Source of the DNA: Lautropia sp.
Lineage (GTDB): Bacteria; Pseudomonadota; Gammaproteobacteria; Burkholderiales; Burkholderiaceae_E
Length of the DNA stretch: 64,000 bases
Reading direction: 5' to 3'
NCBI GenBank assembly: GCA_030527825.1
Contig: JAUNAC010000001.1
Location: forward strand, 1,259,881-1,323,880
Shown here in pieces: positions 49,861 through 57,962 of this stretch (the first letter of the stretch is position 1; every line of letters begins with the position of its first letter). Made by a program: the position numbers and the translations under genes. The notes beneath the pieces were generated by a model that saw nothing but the letters and a program-made list of their open reading frames with translations, did no database searches and was not told the origin of the DNA.

Positions 49861-50016
49861 TTTAGGGTCGAGTGACTATTAATGGCCTTATATAAATAAA
49901 TTTGGTATATTGTTCGGTAAGGATCTACGCTCTCGCCAATTGCGTGGGTGGCATTGGCTGCGAATGGATAGGCCAATCCACCTGTTTTCATGACTTGCCT
50001 TTACAGGAGTTCAAAC

Positions 50017-50490
50017 ATGGGTATCAACATCGGTATGACCGACCAGCAACGTGAAACCGTAGCCAAGGGCCTGTCGAAGCTGCTGGCAAATTCCTATACG
50101 CTCTATCTGAAAACGCACAACTATCACTGGAACGTGACCGGTCCGCAGTTCAACTCGCTGCACGCCATGTTCGAGAAGCAGTATCTTGAGCTGGCCGAAG
50201 CCGTTGATGAAATTGCTGAGCGCATCCGCGCGCTTGGTCATTTGGCACCGGCTTCGTATTCGGAATTTGCCAAACTGTCCAGCATCTCCGAAGGCGTCAG
50301 CACTAAATCTGCTACCGAAATGGTCAAAGATCTGGTTGACGGCCAGGAAGCGGTGGTTCGCACCTGCCGCGAAGCATTTCCGGCTGCTGATGAAGCGGGT
50401 GACGAGCCTAGCTGCGATCTGCTGACCACGCGTATGCAGCTGCATGAAAAACACGCCTGGATGCTGCGTTCGCTGCTGGCCAAAGACTGA
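50017..50490 (+). CDS. dps: Dps-family ferritin-like DNA-protection protein
   Basis: ATG 50017 follows the ribosome site ACAGGAG. The 157-residue protein has the Dps ferroxidase residues in T-H-N-Y-H-W-N-V-T-G-P-Q-F and L-H-A-M-F-E-K-Q-Y, then E-L-A-E-A-V-D-E-I-A-E-R-I-R. Twelve-mers oxidise and store iron and shield DNA in oxidative stress and stationary phase. The N-terminal DNA-binding tail is short, so DNA binding may be weak. An AT-rich promoter region lies at about 49880-49930. Confidence 0.92.
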   Translation: MGINIGMTDQQRETVAKGLSKLLANSYTLYLKTHNYHWNVTGPQFNSLHAMFEKQYLELAEAVDEIAERIRALGHLAPASYSEFAKLSSISEGVSTKSATEMVKDLVDGQEAVVRTCREAFPAADEAGDEPSCDLLTTRMQLHEKHAWMLRSLLAKD

Positions 50491-50549
50491 TGGTCTTTGG
50501 ACATGACAGCCTGGTCATGTCCAGACAGGTGTTATCATCTGACCATTAC

Positions 50550-50625
50550 GGGGACGTAGCTCAGCTGGGAGAGCGCGGCGTTCGCAATGCCGAGGTCGGG
50601 AGTTCGATCCTCCTCGTCTCCACCA
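50550..50625 (+). tRNA. tRNA-Ala (anticodon CGC)
   Basis: A complete cloverleaf of 76 bases with encoded CCA: acceptor GGGGACG/CGTCTCC, D-arm AGCTCAGCTGGGAGAGC, anticodon loop TTCGCAA, T-loop TTCGATC. Anticodon CGC reads GCG. The accessory region starts about 100 bp downstream. Confidence 0.95.
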
Positions 50626-50634
50626 GGTAGCCCA

Positions 50635-50668
50635 ACGCCCAACCGGAACCGGTTGGGCGTTTTCGTTT
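50635..50668 (+). terminator. Terminator after tRNA-Ala
   Basis: The complementary arms ACGCCCAACCGG and CCGGTTGGGCGT (50635-50660) are followed by TTTTCGTTTG. Confidence 0.85.
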
Positions 50669-50721
50669 GTCCGCCCGGCGCACCGCGTCAGGTTCTAGGC
50701 CGTTTGTTTTTGGCACCCCGA

Positions 50722-50784
50722 TCAATCAGCTTCGCTCCAGCTGGCCGACAATGCTTCGGCTTGTTGCAGGACGGTCTGGACGGT
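50722..50784 (-). pseudogene. hsdR 3'-end remnant (copy 1)
   Basis: On the minus strand the sequence reads [19 protein letters not shown] then stop, the C-terminal end of type I restriction HsdR proteins. Nothing of the gene lies upstream. The same end occurs at 57777-57955 (58 of 62 bases equal by eye), so the two form a direct repeat around the island. Confidence 0.7.
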
Positions 50785-50909
50785 ATTTTCGCCAGTTGCT
50801 CCGAAAATGCCTGGATCTGCGCTAAACTGAGCAGGTTTCTCCCGATCTGATAGTGTATTAGTATCTTGGCGGGAAGCCGCTGCCTGAACAACTTTATGGT
50901 GTATGGTGT

Positions 50910-51333
50910 ATGGTGATATTAGAAACGGAACGATTACGCCTTCGCCAGTAGCAGGGTGAGGACTATCCGGCGTATGTCCGGCTTAATGCAGACCCGATGG
51001 TGATGCGCTACTTTCCCTGCGCGATGTCCGTTCAAGAAAGCCTTTCAAAGGCGGACAAGTTGCGTTCGCTGGTGGCGGGAAGAGGCTGGGGTGTGTGGGC
51101 GGTAGAGTTGAAAACCCGCGGCGAGTTTATCGGTATATAAGGCCTGAACACGCAGCCTGGTCAATACGCCGTCACAGCGGGTCATGATCAAAATCGGCAT
51201 GAAAGATACGGTCGAAGAGTTCAATCATCCCAGACTGGAAAGAGGGCATGAGCTTGAACGACATTGTCTTTATGTTCTGACCAAGGATTGCTGGTTAGCA
51301 GCAAAGCGCTGGTTACAGCGCGGGTTGCGTTAG
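50910..51333 (+). pseudogene. Decayed GNAT acetyltransferase
   Basis: From ATG 50910 the frame reads V-I-L-E-T-E-R-L-R-L-R-Q and hits TAG, continues D-Y-P-A-Y-V-R-L-N-A-D-P-M-V-M-R-Y-F-P, and stops again at about 51139 (TAA). A second frame from 51184 gives K-I-G-M-K-D-T-V-E-E-F-N-H-P-R-L-E-R-G-H-E-L-E-R-H, the usual end of such enzymes. The acetyl-CoA loop between them is deleted. Two stops, one frameshift and a deletion make it dead. Confidence 0.8.
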
Positions 51334-51555
51334 TACGCTATTGATTTGGCTTCGGGTATTTTTTATGTCATGGAACTGGACAATATTGCTTCGGTGCTTT
51401 GACCCAGGTACGGGGCTTGGCAGGAGACAGGCGTTTGAGCGGTATGCTGAAGGGCAGTTGCCTTGCTATGGTGGACCAGCAGTGCCTGTCTATGAGCCTG
51501 CTGTGGGCGCTACCGCGCCTGTATTCTATGTTGAGTCGAAAACCATATCGGTCAG

Positions 51556-51665
51556 CTAGCGATTGAAGTCTGGGGTGTCACTGAATTGCTTGAACAGCTC
51601 GGTATGGTCGGACAACAGCTCCAACACCGCGTGGTTGAGCGCCTTGTCGTGTTCCAGCTGGGTTG
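51556..51665 (-). pseudogene. hsdR remnant (second type)
   Basis: The minus strand encodes Q-L-E-H-D-K-A-L-N-H-A-V-L-E-L-L, then S-D-H-T-E-L-F-K-Q-F-S-D-T-P-D-F-N-R, then stop. This matches the last helices of HsdR proteins of a different subgroup from the 50722 and 57777 remnants. Only ~36 residues remain. Confidence 0.65.
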
Positions 51666-52552
51666 AACGGGGTGGGGCGACGAGTCCGCACACTCCATCC
51701 GCCCCGAAGAAGCGTGCTAGTGCCGCCATGTCGTCGTTTCAGGCCTAATTCTTCATCTAGGCGTTGTAAAAGCGGATGATGTCCGGGTACGAGCAGTAGC
51801 TGACTCCCAGCTTGGCGTGTTTGTATTGATAGTCATTGAGCGGCGTTGGAAACTCCAAGACGTTGTGGAAGGAGATCTCACGAAAGCACCACAAGCTTTG
51901 ATCATCGTCGTCTATCACGCACAGGTTGAGATGCAGCTTTATCTTTGTTATAAGTGATTCAAGTGTGATGATCTTGTGTATAACGAGGTAAATGATTTGT
52001 CTAAATTGAGGCAAAGTCCATGTCAGATCCTAGAATGGCGATGATGCGTATTAAATCATCGGTGGCAAGACATGGTTTCAAATCACTGGAGAGAGGCATC
52101 GGATTAAAGCAGGTTTCTTCGGTGCTCATTTAGTAACCCCGTTGTCATTGTGCTGATGCAGGTAGCGATGGTCCAGTCCGTCGCTAGGAAATGCCACTTG
52201 CTGACGAGTGGTTTGCAATGTGTTGATTCATAGATACGTTTTTCATGGTGCGTCGCATTTTTTGCATACTTTAGCAAACTTGGCATAATAAGTGAGTTAC
52301 GGATTAGCGGGTGGGGGCGCCGAATTATGGGTGATAAGCGTAGGAGGATTACTGCACTAATGAGGCCCGAAAGTCCGGACAGCTGGTAGTTGGATCGTAC
52401 AGCGGCCGCACTTCATCTCCGAACTGCTGTTTCTGAGAGATAGTCGAGAGCATCAAGAACGACTTTCCGATTGACTGCTTCAGATTCAACAGAAACGGTC
52501 TATACAAGTAGCATCTAATACATCTACATCTTTCAAGAACGAGGTCTTCTCC
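51666..52552. other. AT-rich gap before the kinase-phosphatase module; no confident gene
   Basis: A minus-strand frame at 51757-52014 (85 residues ending D-I-I-R-F-Y-N-A) is the only coherent candidate; it lacks a family I recognise and may be a fragment. The last ~100 bp before 52553 should hold the promoter of the triad. A tandem of short AT-rich blocks is seen but no clear operator. Confidence 0.35.
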
Positions 52553-53386
52553 ATGTCCCATGAGGCTCAGATCAGTCGTAACAACCCAACCGCTTTTCTC
52601 TTCGTTGTAGACCAATCGGGTTCGATGTCTGATCACATGACTATCGGCAAAAGCAAAGCGGAATTCGTCGCTGATGCGCTAAACCGGACCTTAATGAACC
52701 TCATTGGGCGTTGCACGAAGTCCGAGGGCGTTCGCGACTACTTTGAAATTGGCGTGATCGGTTATGGAGGGCATGGCATTGATAACGGCTTTTCTGGGCC
52801 TCTTGGAGCGTGTGTGCTTAACTCCGTGTCAGCGATTGAGCAGAACCCGACTCGAATAGAGGACCGTAAGAAGAAAATGGATGATGGAGCGGGCGGCATC
52901 GTCGAGACTTCTATGAAATTTCCAGTTTGGTTCGAACCTCGCGCCAACGGAGGAACGCCTATGCGGGCAGCCCTCACCAAGGCAGCTGAAGAGGTCGCAG
53001 TGTGGTGCGACGCACACCCCGAGAGTTATCCGCCGACGATCCTGCACGTTACTGACGGTGAATCCGGCGACGGGGACCCTGAGGAAATCGCTACAAACCT
53101 AGGACAGCTTCGGACTAATGACGGTTCAGTCATTGTTATGAATATTCATGTCAGCGCACTGGCCTCCGATACCATCAAGTTTCCAAGCTCCGAGTCTGGG
53201 CTGCCCGACAGCTACGCCAAAGCGCTCTTTCGGATGTCGAGCGTGTTCCCGCCGCATATTGCCGCGTTCGCCAAGGACAAAGGCTACGCAGTAAGTCCAG
53301 AGTCGCGCGGCTACATGTTCAACGCAGAGGCAGCTGAACTCGTCGACTTTTTCGACATTGGTACGCGTGCGTCACAGCTTCGTTGA
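52553..53386 (+). CDS. vWA-domain protein, TerY-like (first gene of a vWA-PP2C-kinase triad)
   Basis: The 277-residue protein is a von Willebrand A domain with the metal site F-V-V-D-Q-S-G-S-M-S (residues ~17-26), a later conserved Thr in G-G-T-P-M-R-A-A-L, and T-D-G-E-S-G-D-G-D-P as the third metal loop. It lacks a signal peptide, so it acts in the cytoplasm. It sits 9 bp before a PP2C phosphatase, followed by a kinase. The three-gene set matches the TerY-P triad described in tellurite-resistance-related systems, where the vWA protein is thought to scaffold partners switched by phosphorylation. The Ter genes themselves are not here. Confidence 0.85.
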   Translation: MSHEAQISRNNPTAFLFVVDQSGSMSDHMTIGKSKAEFVADALNRTLMNLIGRCTKSEGVRDYFEIGVIGYGGHGIDNGFSGPLGACVLNSVSAIEQNPTRIEDRKKKMDDGAGGIVETSMKFPVWFEPRANGGTPMRAALTKAAEEVAVWCDAHPESYPPTILHVTDGESGDGDPEEIATNLGQLRTNDGSVIVMNIHVSALASDTIKFPSSESGLPDSYAKALFRMSSVFPPHIAAFAKDKGYAVSPESRGYMFNAEAAELVDFFDIGTRASQLR

Positions 53387-53395
53387 CCAGACTCC

Positions 53396-54151
53396 ATGCG
53401 GGTACTATTCGTAGGAAGTTGCGCGAAGGAGCCTAACAGGCCAGAGGCAAATGAGGATGCCTATGCGTTCTCTACTGAACAGCAGCGTCTCGCGCTAAGC
53501 GACGGGGCCAGTGAGTCTTACGATTCAAGATTTTGGGCGCAATTACTTGCGAAAAAATTTGCGGATGATCCGCACTTCGACCAAAACTGGATCGAGAGTG
53601 CAGTGGCAGCTTATCAGGAGGGGCACGACTTCGCGGCGATGAGCTGGTCACAACAGCTAGCATTTGAACGTGGCTGCTTTGCCACATTGCTCGCTGTTGA
53701 ACACGATACCGTCAATCACCGTCTGATGCTCTTTGGTGTCGGTGATTCCGTTTGTGTACTCCTTGTGGGTCATGAGATAGTGCGTGCGTGGCCATTGGAC
53801 CACCCTGATAGGTTCAAGGAGCGGCCGACATTGCTGTCCACGCTGCAAGCGCACAACGAGTTCACTCGGGCACCCGATTTTGAATCACTGACGCATACAG
53901 AGTTGGACCTGGCGAGATTTCCCGAGCCTACGCTTCTCTGCATGACTGATGCCCTTGGCGAATGGACTCTACGAGTGGCCAGCGATGATCCTGGGCGGTT
54001 GGCCGATCTGCTGGCCATTCGAAGCCATGAGCAGCTTAATTCTCTAGTCATCGCTGAACGAAATATAAAGCGCATGCGTGTCGACGATTCGACTCTGGCA
54101 ATCTTGAAATTCGATGCAAGGGAGGATGCAGGTGGCCTACCCTTCCTTTGA
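53396..54151 (+). CDS. PP2C-like serine/threonine phosphatase
   Basis: The 251-residue protein has the PP2C layout: N-E-D-A-Y (metal Asp, residue ~22), L-A-L-S-D-G-A-S-E (metal Asp-Gly), F-G-V-G-D-S-V and, near the end, V-D-D-S-T-L-A-I-L with the last metal aspartate. The fold is of the short bacterial kind without extra domains. It should remove phosphate from targets of the adjacent kinase. Its end overlaps the kinase start region, so the two are tightly coupled. Confidence 0.85.
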   Translation: MRVLFVGSCAKEPNRPEANEDAYAFSTEQQRLALSDGASESYDSRFWAQLLAKKFADDPHFDQNWIESAVAAYQEGHDFAAMSWSQQLAFERGCFATLLAVEHDTVNHRLMLFGVGDSVCVLLVGHEIVRAWPLDHPDRFKERPTLLSTLQAHNEFTRAPDFESLTHTELDLARFPEPTLLCMTDALGEWTLRVASDDPGRLADLLAIRSHEQLNSLVIAERNIKRMRVDDSTLAILKFDAREDAGGLPFL

Positions 54152-55745
54152 GCAGTATAACCAAGCGTTTTCTGCTCATAGTGCACTGCTCACGGATCCT
54201 GATCTGCGTGCAGGAACTCTTACCACGAGTGGCCTCGGGATGCCGCTGGCGATCAGTGGTGGCTTTGCTCTGACCTATACGGTTAACACAGGGAGTGGCA
54301 AGTTCGCTGTCCGCTGCTTTCATCGAGAGTCCAAGGGGATCGAAAGACGCTACTCGGCGATCTCCAAGAAACTCGCCAGTCTGCGCTCCCCCTATTTTCT
54401 AGACTTCCAGTTTCAACCGCAGGGTATTCGAGTCGATGGAGCTGCTTACCCTGTGGTCAAGATGGCGTGGGCTAGTGGCACAACGCTCGGGGAGTTTCTT
54501 GAGAACAATCTCAGAAATCCGGATGCGCTTGGGCGTCTTGCGGATGCATTGACAAAACTCGGTGCCTTCTTGCATAAAGAAGGCATCGCGCATGGCGATC
54601 TGCAAAGCGGCAATCTGATGGTGGGGCGTGACGGCTCCTCCGTGCAGTTGATTGACTACGACGGTATGTTCGTCGACGAGATCAAGGACTTGGGCAGTGC
54701 GGAACTCGGTCACGTTAACTTTCAGCACCCGCAGCGCAAATCTCTAAACCCGTTTGACGCGTCGCTCGACCGCTTCTCGCTAATTGTTTTGTTGGTGGCT
54801 ATCCGCGCTCTGCAGTTAGACCCAACGCTCTGGAACAAAACGAACTCTGAAGCGGACGCTATCCTCTTTCGCGCCACGGACTTCCTGGATCCAGCAAGCT
54901 CCAGTGCATTTGAGCTCCTTACCAAAAACTCCAATCTTGCGGCTTACGCGAAAAACTTCGCAGCAGTGTGTAAGTCACCGATGGATCGAGTGCCGAACTT
55001 AGCGGATTTTTTAGCAGGGAGGAATATCCCCACCGTCGTCATCGCACCTTCCCGGCAAGCGGCCACAATCGTAGGCAGCCATAGCTACGTTGGTGCGTAT
55101 CGTGTTCTCTCCGCTACCGACTATGCAGCTTGTCAGAAAGTCGTCGGCGACAAGGTGGAAGTGATTGGCTGCATCGTCGAAGTCAAGGAGGACAAGACAA
55201 AAAAGGGCAAACCTTATATTTTCATTAACTTTGGACCTTGGAAAGGGAGCATTTTCAAGGTATCGATCTGGTCGGACGGATTATCGCACGTGAAATTCAA
55301 ACCGGACGCTTCTTGGGTTGGCAAGTGGGTCAGCGTTGTGGGGTTAATGGAGCCGCCATTCGTAAGCACGAAGTATCACTATTCGCATCTGTCGATCACG
55401 GTTGGTGCAGCAGGGACGATTACGCAGATCACCGAACAAGAGGCTAAGTGGCGTTTGGCTGGTGCAGGGAAAGCCGCGGGAGTCTTTACTCCAGCGACGA
55501 CAATCAACCAACAAACGCTCGACAAAATTAGAAGTAGGACTGCCGTGGCTCCTGGACCCATTATTGCCCCGCGCGCTCCATCTACAACGCCTTCTTTGAA
55601 TGCGCAGGTTCTACAAAAGATTCGATCTGCATCGGGGTCTGCTACGACCGATTCGGTCTCCAGTCCAGCTAGTCACAAAAACAATCAACCTTCCCCGCAG
55701 CAGCCAAGCGTCATAACGCGAGTGTTCAAGTGGCTGTTCGGATGA
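54132..55745 (+). CDS. Protein kinase-like protein with OB-like C-terminal region (triad kinase)
   Basis: I favour GTG 54132, which has GGGAGG at ideal spacing; ATG 54126 and ATG 54114 are in frame just upstream. The 537-residue protein has a kinase domain in residues ~1-290: a short glycine loop (S-G-G-F-A-L-T-Y), catalytic H-G-D-L-Q-S-G-N-L-M-V, and D-Y-D-G-M where D-F-G is usual. Residues ~330-430 form a beta-rich stretch (K-V-E-V-I-G-C-I-V-E-V ... F-K-V-S-I-W) that looks like an OB fold, so nucleic-acid binding is possible. The tail is Ser/Pro-rich. In most TerY-P triads the kinase carries a zinc ribbon or other tail; the OB-like part is unusual. Confidence 0.8.
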   Translation: MAYPSFEQYNQAFSAHSALLTDPDLRAGTLTTSGLGMPLAISGGFALTYTVNTGSGKFAVRCFHRESKGIERRYSAISKKLASLRSPYFLDFQFQPQGIRVDGAAYPVVKMAWASGTTLGEFLENNLRNPDALGRLADALTKLGAFLHKEGIAHGDLQSGNLMVGRDGSSVQLIDYDGMFVDEIKDLGSAELGHVNFQHPQRKSLNPFDASLDRFSLIVLLVAIRALQLDPTLWNKTNSEADAILFRATDFLDPASSSAFELLTKNSNLAAYAKNFAAVCKSPMDRVPNLADFLAGRNIPTVVIAPSRQAATIVGSHSYVGAYRVLSATDYAACQKVVGDKVEVIGCIVEVKEDKTKKGKPYIFINFGPWKGSIFKVSIWSDGLSHVKFKPDASWVGKWVSVVGLMEPPFVSTKYHYSHLSITVGAAGTITQITEQEAKWRLAGAGKAAGVFTPATTINQQTLDKIRSRTAVAPGPIIAPRAPSTTPSLNAQVLQKIRSASGSATTDSVSSPASHKNNQPSPQQPSVITRVFKWLFG

Positions 55746-56210
55746 TGGTAGTAGCCAACACTCTCGCTACGGGCATCATGATAGACAAATCTGTCAGTGA
55801 GTTGCGAGAGTTAACATCGGCTGGCTGTTTTTGAAGTGCACACTGACCTTGTTGAAATCGCGTAAGCGGTGACTGCGTCTTTAAGTCCTACCATTTTTGC
55901 TGCATGCATCTCCTCAACATAGATGCCTGTCAGGTTTCGCGGGGATAAGCACCGATCATTTTAACGTATAGCGGTCAGCTGCAACGTTTAAGAACTATGT
56001 CAAGGCCCATTAATCAAAACAACCGGTATTGTTCATTGCAGCTGATAAATGGTTTCGCTAGGGTTTTTTTAAGACACTAGCGATAGTTTGATCCCCTTTG
56101 GTCTGGGATGAGCGTTTGTTTTTGGTGTTATGAAATCGCGTTTGATGAACATGTCCTTTATATCATTGTGGCATTTCCTGATATCAAAAGGCAGAGTGAA
56201 ATGAATTCGT
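55746..56210. other. AT-rich gap after the triad; no gene
   Basis: No frame is convincing. An inverted repeat ACTCTCGC (about 55760) / GCGAGAGT (about 55805) might serve as a loose terminator for the triad, without a T tract. Confidence 0.35.
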
Positions 56211-57688
56211 GTGTTCGTTATTAGTTATCTGAGTTCAATTATTTCAGATGATGCCAAGTTGTTGGGCGAGATCACGCGTATGGTCGCACCAACCGGTATA
56301 CAAAGCACGCGCACGGCACAAATAAATGCGTGGGAAACGCAAGTCCTCCTCCTGAAAAACTGTGCGAATCAGTTGATTGCAGGGCATGAGGCCGCGAAAG
56401 GCTGGCATTTGATTCTTGAATATGAACTGTCTCGCAGACAGAAGCGTCCTGACGTCATCTTGCTAGCCGAGGACGTAATTTTAGTGATCGAATTCAAGGT
56501 TGGCGCCGCGTCTTACGAGTCGTTGTCTCGTTGGCAGGTAGAAGACTATTGCTCGAATTTGCGAGATTTTCATGGTGGCAGCGCTGGCCATGCGATTGTG
56601 CCGGTGCTTTGCGCCACGGCGGCGCCATCTGTCGACAATCCACTTGTGGCTGCGCAGTCCTGGGTTGCGCCCATCCGGCTCGCGAATGCTGACGACCTGG
56701 CGCATGTCTTGTTGTCGGCGTATGTCAGTCAGCACAGTCTCCATGCCATCTCCATCTATGCGGACGCCTGGATCAACGCGCCTTACCGGCCGACGTTGTC
56801 GGTGATCGAAGCGGCGGAGCGTCTTTATGAAAACCATGATGTTCGTGAAATCAGCCATAGCTACGCTAGCAATTTGAACGCAACAACAGATCTACTGGCA
56901 GCAGTGATTCGGGACGTACGTGCATTCAATCGGCACTATGTGTGTTTTGTAACTGGCGTGCTGGCGAGTTGTTGCGTCACCGGAAGTCGTGTCTGGCGGA
57001 TCCAGCGTATCCGGACATTATTTGTTTGCGGACGGCATCCCGCCTGGTATTAATTTCCGCGCGGAGCCTTTAGCGCATTTGAGCGTCGGTGTCCAAAGTT
57101 TTCGCGCGCAACGTTTATCAGGGTGGGTGGACGCGGTACTGAAGTTTAACATCGAGTCTGCCAAGTCGTTTGTAACGGATTGCCGCGAGTTTCCAATATA
57201 TCGGACCCGCGATCTCGAAAAAAGCGAGGGCGTGTCTGCGAGCAAGAAGCCAACAACAAAATGGTCATCGTGCCGGGTTAGTTGCTACATCTGAAGACCA
57301 GCGTCTGCGTGTTTATGGCTTGGAGCGCTCAACTGTCTTTCGTCAGGGATATTCATTTGAAAAGTGGTTTCTAATGGCAGCAACAGATACTCACACCAGT
57401 CATGCGCTTGAAGTAGCGGTATCGGAATTTGAATGTCAGGGGTTGGAGCTGGATTGGGTTGGCCTGTGCTGGGGCGGGGATTTCACGCTATCTGATAGTA
57501 AATGCTGGGAGTATCGTAAGTCGCGCGGCGGTGGCTGGGGTCAAGTGCGTAACGATATTGAACGTACTTACGTCCGTAATCGGTATCGCGTGTTACTCAC
57601 CAGGGCACGCCTTGGCATGGTCATCTGGATTCCGCCAGGAACAGCCGATGACCCCACGCTTGATCCATCCAGGTTCGTTCGAGTTTGA
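56211..57688 (+). pseudogene. Nuclease-helicase of the DUF2075 type, core deleted
   Basis: The first frame (56211-57053) carries a PD-(D/E)xK-like nuclease: K-R-P-D-V-I-L-L followed by V-I-L-V-I-E-F-K-V-G. It reaches H-Y-V-C-F-V-T-G-V, exactly where P-G-A-G-K-T (Walker A) should follow, and instead goes out of frame. Later frames hold the family's C-terminal pieces: L-A-H-L-S-V-G-V-Q-S-F-R-A-Q (about 57075), then F-E-C-Q-G-L-E-L-D-W-V-G-L-C-W-G-G-D (about 57430-57480) and Y-R-V-L-L-T-R-A-R-L-G-M-V-I-W (about 57585-57630). The ATPase core between is gone (several hundred bases) and at least two frameshifts exist. Confidence 0.8.
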
Positions 57689-57776
57689 TACCTGTTTGAA
57701 GCGGCTGGTGTGCCAATGCTTTTACTATATCGACGGCCGGAGTTTTATGTGTTAGCTATTTGTTTTAGCAACTCGC

Positions 57777-57955
57777 TCAATCAGCTTCGCACCAGCTTGT
57801 CGACAGTGCTTCGGCTTGTTGCAGGACGGTCTGGACGGCTTTAGCCTGCTGGTTGGGTGGGTAGCCGTGCTTGCGAAGGATGCGTTTGACCAGTGTGCGC
57901 ATGCGGGCGCGGGCTAGCGCCGCCCATGTTCGGAGTGACCCTGTGTAGGTCGGCA
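57777..57955 (-). pseudogene. hsdR 3'-end remnant (copy 2), abutting the SIR2 gene
   Basis: The last ~59 codons of an hsdR gene remain: [18 protein letters not shown], then [17 protein letters not shown], then stop. It begins just 8 bases past the SIR2 stop codon (57963) and on the same strand, as if SIR2 replaced the body of the operon. It repeats the end found at 50722-50784. Confidence 0.75.
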
Positions 57956-57962
57956 GGGTTGA

